Shown: one piece after another, positions 35,464-43,192 of the stretch
Position numbering within the stretch: the stretch's first letter is position 1
Layout: the number at the start of each line of letters is the position of its first letter
NCBI RefSeq assembly: GCF_030815955.1
Contig: NZ_JAUSXK010000001.1
Span: forward strand, 992,001-1,056,000
Origin: Microbacterium murale
GTDB taxonomy: Bacteria; Actinomycetota; Actinomycetes; Actinomycetales; Microbacteriaceae
Direction of reading: 5' to 3'
DNA: 64,000 nt
Notes under the pieces: generated by a model
What the model was told of the DNA's origin: nothing
What the model saw: the letters and a program-made list of their open reading frames with translations, nothing else
The model's database searches: none
Program-made: the position numbers and the translations under genes

Positions 35464-36441
35464 ATGTCCTGGATCGTCACCGGCGGAGCCGGCTACATCG
35501 GAGCGCACGTCGTGCGCTCGCTCGCGGATGCCGGGCTCTCTCCGGTCGTACTGGATGATCTGTCCAGCGGCATCGCCGCGTTCGTGCCGGAGGGCGTTCC
35601 GTTCGTGCAGGGCAGCATCCTCGATCGCGATCTGGTCGAGAAGGCGCTCCGCGATCACGACGCCGAGGGCGTCATCCACGTCGCGGGCTACAAGTACGCC
35701 GGCGTCTCGGTGCAGCGACCGCTGCACACGTACGCGCAGAATGTCGAGGGCACACGCGTGATTCTCGAGGCGATGGAAGCCGCGGGCGTCAGCAACATCG
35801 TCTTCTCCTCCTCCGCGGCCGTCTTCGGCACCCCCGATGTTCCGCTCGTCGTCGAGGAGACGGCGAAGAAGCCGGCGAGCCCTTACGGGGAATCCAAGCT
35901 GATCGGCGAATGGATGCTGCGCGACCAGGCGATCGCGACGGCCGAGTCCGAGCATCCGCTGCGTCACACGTCGCTGCGCTACTTCAACGTCGTCGGATCC
36001 GCGGACGAGACCGTCTACGACGTCAGCCCGCACAACCTCTTCCCGATCGTGTTCGAGGCGCTGATCGAAGGCAAGACGCCCAAGATCTTCGGCGACGACT
36101 ACGCCACCGAAGACGGCACGAACGTGCGCGACTATGTGCACGTCGGCGACATCGCGGCCGCGCACGTGGCTGCGGCCAAGCGTCTGGCATCCGGGGAGAG
36201 CATCGAGGCCGCCTACAACCTCGGTTCCGGCGACGGCCTGAGCGTGAAGCAGATCATGGATGCCGTGGTGCGTGTGACCGGCATCGAATTCACCCCGGAG
36301 ATCAGCGCCCGCCGCCCCGGCGACCCCGACCGCATCGTGGCGACCGGCGAGCTCGCCGCGCGCGATCTGGATTGGAAGATGCGCTACACGGTCGACGAGA
36401 TGGTCCGCTCGGGCTGGGAAGCTCGCCGCGCGGCGCAGTAG
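35464..36441 (+). CDS. galE: UDP-glucose 4-epimerase
   Basis: An NAD-dependent short-chain dehydrogenase/reductase epimerase that interconverts UDP-galactose and UDP-glucose, completing the Leloir pathway with galTK at 30-32 kb. 325 residues: TGGAGYIG near 6-13, HVAGYKYAGVSVQRPL, SSSAAVFG, catalytic SPYGESK (YxxxK), LRYFNVVGS, NVRDYVHVGDIA. GAGGAGAGGAAG precedes ATG 35464. It is transcribed separately from galTK, and its stop lies 6 bp from that of the convergent transporter gene. Confidence 0.94.
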   Translation: MSWIVTGGAGYIGAHVVRSLADAGLSPVVLDDLSSGIAAFVPEGVPFVQGSILDRDLVEKALRDHDAEGVIHVAGYKYAGVSVQRPLHTYAQNVEGTRVILEAMEAAGVSNIVFSSSAAVFGTPDVPLVVEETAKKPASPYGESKLIGEWMLRDQAIATAESEHPLRHTSLRYFNVVGSADETVYDVSPHNLFPIVFEALIEGKTPKIFGDDYATEDGTNVRDYVHVGDIAAAHVAAAKRLASGESIEAAYNLGSGDGLSVKQIMDAVVRVTGIEFTPEISARRPGDPDRIVATGELAARDLDWKMRYTVDEMVRSGWEARRAAQ

Positions 36442-36447
36442 TCCGTC

Positions 36448-37782
36448 TCAGGGTGCTGCGACGAGGTCGCGCGCGCGGATCGGGTAGAGGAAGAAGCACA
36501 CCCAGGCGAGTGCGGTGAAGCCCATCGGCACGACGGCGAGCATGATCCGGATGCCGCCATCCACAGCATCCGGCTGCGCATCGCCGAGCGCGGCGTCGAA
36601 CCCGCTCGCATTCAGCACCCACGCGGCGACGACGGCCTGCAGCACCACTGATCCGCGCACCACGAACCCGTTCACCCCGAAATACACGCCCTCACGACGG
36701 TGACCGGTGCGCGCGGCGTCATCGTCGATGATCTGGGCGAGCACGACCTCGAGCAGCTGCAGCAGTCCGCCGACACCGACACCCACGGCGGCACCGACCA
36801 ATGCGGCACCGAGAACAGAGGCAGGCACCAGGTAGCCGAGCACGGCGACACCGAAAACCCCCACCGCCCACAGCAGCGACGCCCGCGGCGACGTCAGTTG
36901 CACCACTTTGCTCCACAGGAAGATCGCCGGGATGGCGACGACGAAGATCACTCCGAGCAGGATGCTGCCCTCGCCCTCCGCGGCGTGCAACGAGTACCGC
37001 ACATAGAACGGGATCGCCGCGAGGATCACCGCGATCGCGGTCTGCACGAACAGCGACCCGAGCACGTACGGCACGAACGCACGGTTGGCGAATGTATAAC
37101 GCAGCTGCGCGCGCCACTTCATCGGCGTTTCTGCGGCCACCTCACCTCGGCGCTCCAGCATCCCGCCCGCGAACGACCAGACGAAAAGCACCAGACATAC
37201 GAAGGCCAGCGCGAGCCCCATGCCCGGCCAACCGATGCTGCCGTACAGCAGCGGAGCGCCTGCCGTACCGAGGATCATGCCGGCGATCGCGAACACCTGC
37301 CGCGGCACATTGCCCCTGGCGCGCTCCGCCGTGGTGCGGAAGATCTCCGGGAAGAGTGCCGAGATGTTCAGCACGACCACGACGAATGCGATGTCGTACA
37401 CGGCGACGACGACGAGGAACCAGACGATCAGGCCACCCGCCGACGACGCGGGCGGCATCCAGATCAGCGCGAACGCGACCACGAGCGGCACGATCCCGAA
37501 CCCGATCCACGGAATCCGGCGCCCCCACGGTGTGCGAATGCGATCGGAGAGAGCGCCGACGAGCGGGTTGAGCAGAGCGTTCAGGATGCCGTGCGCAATC
37601 ATCGCCGCCGCCACCCACTCGGCCGGCACGGCGAGGTGAGCCACGTAGAAGTAGACGACGAACGCGGAGAACGTCTGCGACATCAGCTGGATCGGGAATC
37701 CAGAAGCCCCGAACGCCATCGACTGAGCGCGGGTGGGCGCGGCATCCAGACGACGATCACGGATACGCGCTGCAAGGCTCAT
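36448..37782 (-). CDS. GPH-family sugar:cation symporter (MFS)
   Basis: A 444-residue MFS carrier of the glycoside-pentoside-hexuronide type: ASGFPIQLMSQTFSAFVVYFYV, NPLVGALSDRIRTPWGRRIPWIGFGIVPLVVAF (the GPH motif DRxRTxWGRRxPW), and VEVVLAQIIDDDAARTGHRREGVYFGVNGFV. Twelve helices. It probably imports an oligosaccharide or glycoside. ATG 37782 lies 2 bp after the stop of the ChbG gene, in an operon with ROK and ChbG. The longer upstream frame is a shadow. Confidence 0.9.
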   Translation of the reverse strand: MSLAARIRDRRLDAAPTRAQSMAFGASGFPIQLMSQTFSAFVVYFYVAHLAVPAEWVAAAMIAHGILNALLNPLVGALSDRIRTPWGRRIPWIGFGIVPLVVAFALIWMPPASSAGGLIVWFLVVVAVYDIAFVVVVLNISALFPEIFRTTAERARGNVPRQVFAIAGMILGTAGAPLLYGSIGWPGMGLALAFVCLVLFVWSFAGGMLERRGEVAAETPMKWRAQLRYTFANRAFVPYVLGSLFVQTAIAVILAAIPFYVRYSLHAAEGEGSILLGVIFVVAIPAIFLWSKVVQLTSPRASLLWAVGVFGVAVLGYLVPASVLGAALVGAAVGVGVGGLLQLLEVVLAQIIDDDAARTGHRREGVYFGVNGFVVRGSVVLQAVVAAWVLNASGFDAALGDAQPDAVDGGIRIMLAVVPMGFTALAWVCFFLYPIRARDLVAAP

Positions 37783-37784
37783 CG

Positions 37785-38714
37785 CTATGGCTCCTGTCGG
37801 CGCTGCACGTCGCGCAGCGCACGCCAGCCTATCCGGACGAGTCCCTCCTTCTCGATGACTTCGTGAACCAGAGGATCGGCGAGCAGTCGCCGCTCGTACC
37901 CACGCTTCGCCGCGCCGTAGTCGACGGCGGCGCGCAGTTCGTGCCCGTCGACCATCGGATGCAGGTAGATCTCGGTCACACCGGTCGGCACGGCGCGGAG
38001 CAGCGCCACGAAACCGTCGCGGATCTGCTCGTACGTCTCCTCGTCGTCCGTGCCTTCCCCGGCCAGCTCGAAGGGATGCGTCCACAGCCTGTCGAGGATC
38101 ACGATCCCCGCAGCATCCGCCATCTGCGTGGCGTGATCGAGGAGCGGCTGCATCGCGGGATCGAGTTCGGGACCGTCGGCGATGCGTGGCAGACGGAAGG
38201 GCAACCCGTGTCGGGCGGCGAGGTCGAAGACAGCGCTGAGGAAGTTGCGCCCGGTGTGCAGCCCGTAGACCGACCCCATGTGATTGTCGATATGCGTGAC
38301 GTCGACCCCGGCGGCGAGCGCGGCCTCGACCTGGGCGTCGAGCTCGGCCGCGACGTCTTCGACCGAAGCCCTCTCCTCCACCGTTCGCACATCGGTCGGG
38401 AAGTAGCCGTCGGGATCGACGAGGCTCGTCCCCGCGCCGATCAGCGGGCGCCAGCGATATCGACTCCACTCGCTGGTGAGCACCAGATGGACGCCCACGC
38501 TCAGGGAAGGATGTGCAGCGGCGAACGCGAGCGCCTCCGGCGCCCAGGCGCATGGCACCATGACTGTCGCCGAATCGAGGTGCTCGGCGATCAGCAGCTC
38601 GGTGATGGCCTCGTTCGCCGCGTGGCACATGCCGAAGTCATCCGCGTTGAGGATGATCGCACGAGACTCCGGCGCGAGATCCAGTCGTGTGGTGAGCACG
38701 GATGGCGCCGTCAT
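37785..38714 (-). CDS. ChbG/YdjC-family carbohydrate deacetylase
   Basis: A 309-residue YdjC-fold hydrolase that removes N-acetyl groups from chito-oligosaccharides in studied members. Motifs: AIILNADDFGMCHAANEAI (metal Asp pair), VGVHLVLTSEW, VDVTHIDNHMGSVYG (HxxxH-type metal ligands), and EIYLHPMVDGHEL. It overlaps the ROK gene by ATGA and is followed by the GPH transporter. The operon therefore encodes sensing, deacetylation and uptake of what may be an acetylated sugar. There is no glycoside hydrolase in it. Confidence 0.9.
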   Translation of the reverse strand: MTAPSVLTTRLDLAPESRAIILNADDFGMCHAANEAITELLIAEHLDSATVMVPCAWAPEALAFAAAHPSLSVGVHLVLTSEWSRYRWRPLIGAGTSLVDPDGYFPTDVRTVEERASVEDVAAELDAQVEAALAAGVDVTHIDNHMGSVYGLHTGRNFLSAVFDLAARHGLPFRLPRIADGPELDPAMQPLLDHATQMADAAGIVILDRLWTHPFELAGEGTDDEETYEQIRDGFVALLRAVPTGVTEIYLHPMVDGHELRAAVDYGAAKRGYERRLLADPLVHEVIEKEGLVRIGWRALRDVQRRQEP

Positions 38715-39850
38715 CGGCCGACCATGCCGCCCGGCGAGACGAAACGGGAGAACGAGAATTCCCGCAGGGTGGATGCCGCCTGACCGATCGCCCCGATCAT
38801 CGTCGCCTCGCGTCCGAACGCGGATGTCACGAATCTCAGTGCGAGCAGGTGCGAGAGGGCTTCCGCAGCCCGATGCACTGCGGCGACGAAGCTCGGATGA
38901 GCGGCATGTCCCGCCAATACGAAGGCCTGCGGGTCGATGACGAGCGTCACGCTGCCTGCGACGACCACGATGCGCCTCGCCAGTTCGTCGACCATGGCCT
39001 TCGCCGCCTCGTCACCGTCCGCGCACGCGTTCAGATGCACGAGCAGCGGATCAGCCGGATCACGACCGTGCACGAGCGCCAGATCTTCGACGACCGCCTC
39101 ATTGAGCACCGGTGCACCGATCGGAACCGGCGGCTGAGGGAGGTAGAGCACCTCACCCGCGATGCCGGCGGCGCCGCGGCGCAGTTCACCATCGAGCACC
39201 GTCCCCGCGCCGAGACCTTCGTCGATGAGCAGCAGGGTGAAACTCGACAGCTCCCGCCCGACCTCGGAATCCGCTTCTGCGAGCGCAGCCAGATTGACGT
39301 CGTTCTCAATACGAACGGGGCACCCGAGGTGAGCGGCCAAGGCGGCACGGAAGGCTCCGCCATCCGGACCCTGGTCGTCTCTGATCTCACCGTCGGGGGT
39401 GACGATCCCCGGCATCGCCACCACGACGTGTCGCAGCGGCGCATGCACTGCCTGACGACATTCGGTGATGAGTGCGGCGATGTCGGCGGCCCGATCCTCG
39501 ACGTGGCCGAGCGGCGCATCCCGTTGGGCGCGCACCGAACCGGTCAGGTCCACCAGCGAGACGTGCATCGCGGTGTGGTCGACATGCACGGCGGCCGCGA
39601 CTCCGAGCCCAGGGTGAAGGGAGACCCGGGTCGCCGCCGGACCGCGCGTCTCCCGGTCCACCCCAGCGGATGCCACGGCATCCCCAGCTTCGAGCATCCG
39701 AAGGACCTGAGTGACGGCTGTCCGCGACAACCCGGTCTCACCCATCAACTCCGCACGGGTCAGGGGGCCTCGTCGTGCCAACGCCTCCAGGATCGCTCTC
39801 GCGTTCAGTGTTCGCAGCAGGGTCTGCGGATCCGCCAGAGGTCTTGTCAC
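38711..39850 (-). CDS. ROK-family transcriptional regulator
   Basis: A 379-residue regulator: winged helix at about residues 8-65 (TLLRTLNARAILEALARRGPLTRAELMGETGLSRTAVTQVLRMLEAGD) and a ROK sugar-kinase-like domain (GVAAAVHVDHTAMHVSLVDL; VRIENDVNLAALAE; IDEGLGAGTVLDGELRRGAAGIAGE). The CxCGxxGCxE zinc motif of ROK kinases is missing, so it is a sensor, not a kinase. GTG 39850 has GAGGAAA upstream. A 12-bp inverted repeat 32 bp before the start is a likely autoregulatory operator. Confidence 0.9.
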   Translation of the reverse strand: MTRPLADPQTLLRTLNARAILEALARRGPLTRAELMGETGLSRTAVTQVLRMLEAGDAVASAGVDRETRGPAATRVSLHPGLGVAAAVHVDHTAMHVSLVDLTGSVRAQRDAPLGHVEDRAADIAALITECRQAVHAPLRHVVVAMPGIVTPDGEIRDDQGPDGGAFRAALAAHLGCPVRIENDVNLAALAEADSEVGRELSSFTLLLIDEGLGAGTVLDGELRRGAAGIAGEVLYLPQPPVPIGAPVLNEAVVEDLALVHGRDPADPLLVHLNACADGDEAAKAMVDELARRIVVVAGSVTLVIDPQAFVLAGHAAHPSFVAAVHRAAEALSHLLALRFVTSAFGREATMIGAIGQAASTLREFSFSRFVSPGGMVGR

Positions 39851-39881
39851 AACGTTTCCTCGTGCTTCGTTCGGGACAGTA

Positions 39882-39920
39882 TGACACGAAGTGTCCCACA
39901 TGCGCACGCACTTCGTGTCA
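39882..39920. promoter_or_regulatory. ROK operator: perfect 12-bp inverted repeat
   Basis: TGACACGAAGTG (39882-39893) and CACTTCGTGTCA (39909-39920) are exact inverted copies separated by 15 bp. The first arm also sits in an internal dyad GACAC-GAA-GTGTC. Confidence 0.7.
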
Positions 39921-39937
39921 CCGGCACGACGCTGCCC

Positions 39938-39963
39938 GGTTCTCCCTCGAGGAGCGCGGAACC
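39938..39963 (-). terminator. possible terminator after the deaminase gene
   Basis: GGTTC (39938-39942) pairs with GAACC (39959-39963) and encloses a CCCTC/GAGG inner stem. It begins immediately after the deaminase stop codon. There is no U-tract. Confidence 0.35.
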
Positions 39964-41109
39964 CTACTGGCCGTCGCGCCGATCAAGCACGACGATACTC
40001 TGCGCCACCTCCGAGCGCAGCGCGGTCCGCTCAGCATCCGGCAGCCAGCTCGCGTCCACGGCGCGAACCGCCATCTCGCTCAGCTGCGCGCGGGTCGCAC
40101 CGATCTGCTCGTTGAGGATGCCGTACTCAGCACTCAGCGTGGTGGGGAACATGCCGGGGTCGTCCGAGCATGGGATGACGCCGAGACCGGCGTCGAGCAT
40201 GGCACGGATGGAGGCACGGCGCCACGGCCGCCAGGAGCGGCGCGAGGTGGTCGAGCCCACGGTGAACGTGACGCCTTCACCGCGCACGCGAGCCACGACC
40301 TCCGGATCTTCGAGCACGTAGTAGCCGTGGTCGATCCGATCGCAGCCGAGCAGATCGAGACACGTGATGGTGTTCTGCGCCGTCGGCGAATGCTCGGATG
40401 AGTGCGCTGTCCGTCTGAGCCCGGCCTCCCCCGCCAGCCGATACGCGTCGGCGAAGCGCTCGGGCGGACCCGCGGTCTCGAGGTTGTCCAGCCCGATCCC
40501 GACGACGTACTCATTGGGGTTGTCGACGACCTGGCGCACGCCCTGCAGCGCTTCTTCGCCGCTCTTGGAACGGTCGATCCCCTTGATCATGCGGCCGGTC
40601 ATCCCGAAGTCGCGTTCCGCCAGGCGGATGCCCTCGGCGTACGCCTCCACGCTGCCCCGGTAGCCCAAGGACGAGAGATGCTCCGGCACGTCGTCGAAGA
40701 ACAACTCGAGGTGGCGCGTATTGCTCTTGCGATGCGCGTCCTCGAACGCCTCGTAGACGATACGAGTGAGGTCATCCGCATCGCGAAGCGCCTCGGTCAC
40801 CCACCGGGATGCCTGGAACAGCGAGTACGACACCTCGGGCTCATCGGCCGAGCGGCCCTGCGGAACCGGGATCACGGTGTTCTTGTACAGCGCCGGATCC
40901 GGCGGCAACGAATTGATGTCCCGGAAGATGCGCTCCGGGTCGTCCGGCAGGTCGAGCTTCTCGCGCCGGGCGAGCTCGGCGAATGTCGTCGCACGCACCG
41001 TGCCGATCAGATGGCAGTGCAGGTCGACCTTGGGCAGATCGCGGATCCAGTCCGCGGAGACCGCTGCGGTCACCGGCTCGGTGGTCGACCCGGTCGTCGG
41101 TGCGGTCAC
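39964..41109 (-). CDS. adenosine deaminase-family hydrolase
   Basis: A 381-residue member of the adenosine/adenine deaminase family. Present: KVDLHCHLIGTVR (HxH zinc ligands), HSSE in place of the usual HAGE (His and catalytic Glu kept), DRIDHGYYVLEDP, and IPCSDDPGMFPTTLSAEYG (Asp pair). The usual CPxSN segment is replaced by VGSTTSRRSWRPWRRA, so the substrate pocket differs from standard enzymes. GTG 41109 overlaps the stop of the binding-protein gene (GTGA), which ties the enzyme to the ABC importer and suggests it acts on the imported compound. Substrate is unknown; a purine or other amino-bearing ring is likely. Confidence 0.87.
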   Translation of the reverse strand: MTAPTTGSTTEPVTAAVSADWIRDLPKVDLHCHLIGTVRATTFAELARREKLDLPDDPERIFRDINSLPPDPALYKNTVIPVPQGRSADEPEVSYSLFQASRWVTEALRDADDLTRIVYEAFEDAHRKSNTRHLELFFDDVPEHLSSLGYRGSVEAYAEGIRLAERDFGMTGRMIKGIDRSKSGEEALQGVRQVVDNPNEYVVGIGLDNLETAGPPERFADAYRLAGEAGLRRTAHSSEHSPTAQNTITCLDLLGCDRIDHGYYVLEDPEVVARVRGEGVTFTVGSTTSRRSWRPWRRASIRAMLDAGLGVIPCSDDPGMFPTTLSAEYGILNEQIGATRAQLSEMAVRAVDASWLPDAERTALRSEVAQSIVVLDRRDGQ

Positions 41110-42176
41110 TGGGCCGTCACCTCGCGGGCGAAGCGGTCCACCCATTCGGTGCGCGTCGGCACCAGCTCGGTCGGGTCGAGGGTGGCGAATCCGGCGGCGA
41201 TCGGGTCGTCGGCGATGTCGCCGACGACGGCGCGGATCTCATCGGGGATCTCCGCAGCAGGATTGACCGGAAGGTCTCCAACGATGGCGGCGGAAGACGT
41301 CTGCGCCTCGACGCCGAGCAGATAGTCGATGAACTTCTCGGCCGCTTCGACATTCGCCGCACCGGTCGGGATCATGGCGCGGTTGGTCGCCATGTAGGCG
41401 CCCTCGCTCGGCGCGACCCAGGCGACCGGCTCTCCGGAGGCGATCACGTCGGTGGCGAAGCCGTTCAGTGAATCGGCCGCGACGATCTCGCCCTGGGTGA
41501 TGAGGTTGGTCACCTCGGTGGACGAGCTGTAGAACTGCAGGATGTTCGGCGCCCAGTCCCCCATTGTCGTGAACGCGGTGTCGACGTCATAAGGTCCGTC
41601 GCCGAACGCGGTGGCGACGCCGCTGATGGTCAGCTGGCCCGCGGTCACCGAGATGTCGGGCAGCGCGAGCTTGCCCTTGTACGCCGGGTCTCCGTACAGA
41701 TCCCAGCTCGACGCCTCCTCGGCGTCCAGCTCGTCCGTGTTGTACAGCGTGCCGTTGAGCTGGTAGCTGTAGGCCGGGCCCAGGTAGGTGTCTTCCTTGG
41801 CGAAGTCGGCGATCTCATCGAGGTTCGGCACGGCCGAGGCGTCGACCTGCTGGAACAGGTCGTCCTCCTGGCCGAGGGCGGCGTAGTAGTCGCTGATCAT
41901 CATCACGTCGACGCCGGGGTCGACGCCGTCCGTCAGCTGCAATTGCGAGAGGCGGTCGGCGTTGGACCCGGTGGCGATCTCGACTTCGATGCCGGTCGCC
42001 TCGGTGAACGGGTCGATGACCGCTTCCTGCAGCTCCTCCACCCCGAACGGGAACGTGCTCACGACGAGCACGTCCGCGTCGGACTCCGGCTCCGAGGACG
42101 TGCAGCCGGCGAGGACGACGGCGGATGCCGCGGCACCTGCCGCGAGCATCACGAGGCGAGAGGGACGATTCAGCAT
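41106..42176 (-). CDS. spermidine/putrescine-type ABC substrate-binding lipoprotein
   Basis: A 356-residue precursor with a lipoprotein signal (VVLAGCTSS). The mature region is of the PotD/PotF/opine class (VLVVSTFPFGVEELQEAVIDPFTEATGIEVEIATGSNADRLSQLQ; VDVMMISDYYAAL; SYQLNGTLYNTDEL; GEPVAWVAPSEGAYMATNRAMIPTGAANVEAAEKFIDYLLG). ATG 42176 follows GGAAGGAA. It is third in the operon after permease and ATPase. PotD-type proteins bind polyamines, thiamine, opines or other small cations, and the coupled deaminase points away from plain polyamines. Confidence 0.92.
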   Translation of the reverse strand: MLNRPSRLVMLAAGAAASAVVLAGCTSSEPESDADVLVVSTFPFGVEELQEAVIDPFTEATGIEVEIATGSNADRLSQLQLTDGVDPGVDVMMISDYYAALGQEDDLFQQVDASAVPNLDEIADFAKEDTYLGPAYSYQLNGTLYNTDELDAEEASSWDLYGDPAYKGKLALPDISVTAGQLTISGVATAFGDGPYDVDTAFTTMGDWAPNILQFYSSSTEVTNLITQGEIVAADSLNGFATDVIASGEPVAWVAPSEGAYMATNRAMIPTGAANVEAAEKFIDYLLGVEAQTSSAAIVGDLPVNPAAEIPDEIRAVVGDIADDPIAAGFATLDPTELVPTRTEWVDRFAREVTAQ

Positions 42177-42196
42177 GATGATTCCTTTCGGGAGGG

Positions 42197-43192
42197 TCAT
42201 TCAGAGAGTTCGACGATGTGCGCGCGAGCGGCACCGGCGGTCACGGCGTCTCCGACGGCGACCCGCGGTGCCCCATCGGCACGCATGTCGGAGAGCAGGG
42301 TGATCGGGCCCGATTCGTCGTGCGCAGCGATCGTGATGAGCAGGTCGACGCCGCGATATGCGACGTCGGTCACCGTGCCGGGCAGCGCGAGCGCGTGCTG
42401 CCGCTCGGACGATCCGGTCTCGACGACGAGGTGCTCAGGACGCACCGTGACCAGACCGGATGCCGTCCGGACGAAGTTCTCATAACCGAGGAAGTCGGCG
42501 ACGAAACGGTCTGCCGGGGCCCCGAAGACGTCGGCGGGCGCCCCTTGCTGCATGATGCGGCCCTCGCGCATCAGCACCATCTCATCGCTCATCTCCAGGG
42601 CTTCATCCTGGTCGTGGGTGACGAGGACGACGGTGAGCCCTGTCTCGTGCTGGATGCGGCGGATCTCAGTGCGCATCTGCACCCGGAGCCGCGCATCGAG
42701 ATTCGACAGCGGCTCGTCGAGCAGAAGCAGTTTGGGGCGGATCGCGATGGCTCTGGCGAGCGCCACCCGCTGCTGCTGTCCGCCGGACAGCGCACGGGGC
42801 TTTCGGGAGGCGAGGTGTGCGAGGCCGACGAGCTCAAGACTCTCCATGACGCGGGTGCGGCGCTCGTCCTTGGATGTGCCGCGCAGCTTGAGACCGTAGC
42901 CGACGTTCTCGGCGACGGTCATGTGCGGGAACAGCGCGTAGGACTGGAACACCATCCCCAGACCCCGCTTCTCCGGCGGCGTGGTGGTGGCGTCGACGCC
43001 GTCGATGAGGATGCGTCCTGCGGTGGGCCTGGTGTAGCCGGCGAGCATGCGCAGCGAGGTGGTCTTTCCGCAACCTGACGGACCGAGCAGGGTCGTGAGC
43101 TTCCCGGCCGGGATGCTGAGGTCGATGTCATCGACCGCGGTGAAGTCGCCGAATCTCTGGCTGACCGACACGAACTGGGCTGCGGCGTTCAT
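42197..43192 (-). CDS. ABC transporter ATP-binding protein (PotA type)
   Basis: A 331-residue ATPase: Walker A GPSGCGKTT near 38-46, signature LSGGQQQRVALARA, Walker B LLLLDEPLSNLDARLR, H-loop VTHDQDEALEMSD, and a C-terminal TOBE domain (about 235-331) for regulation. ATG 43192 overlaps the stop of the permease gene (ATGA). The binding-protein gene starts 20 bp after its end. It energises the fused permease upstream. Confidence 0.95.
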   Translation of the reverse strand: MNAAAQFVSVSQRFGDFTAVDDIDLSIPAGKLTTLLGPSGCGKTTSLRMLAGYTRPTAGRILIDGVDATTTPPEKRGLGMVFQSYALFPHMTVAENVGYGLKLRGTSKDERRTRVMESLELVGLAHLASRKPRALSGGQQQRVALARAIAIRPKLLLLDEPLSNLDARLRVQMRTEIRRIQHETGLTVVLVTHDQDEALEMSDEMVLMREGRIMQQGAPADVFGAPADRFVADFLGYENFVRTASGLVTVRPEHLVVETGSSERQHALALPGTVTDVAYRGVDLLITIAAHDESGPITLLSDMRADGAPRVAVGDAVTAGAARAHIVELSE

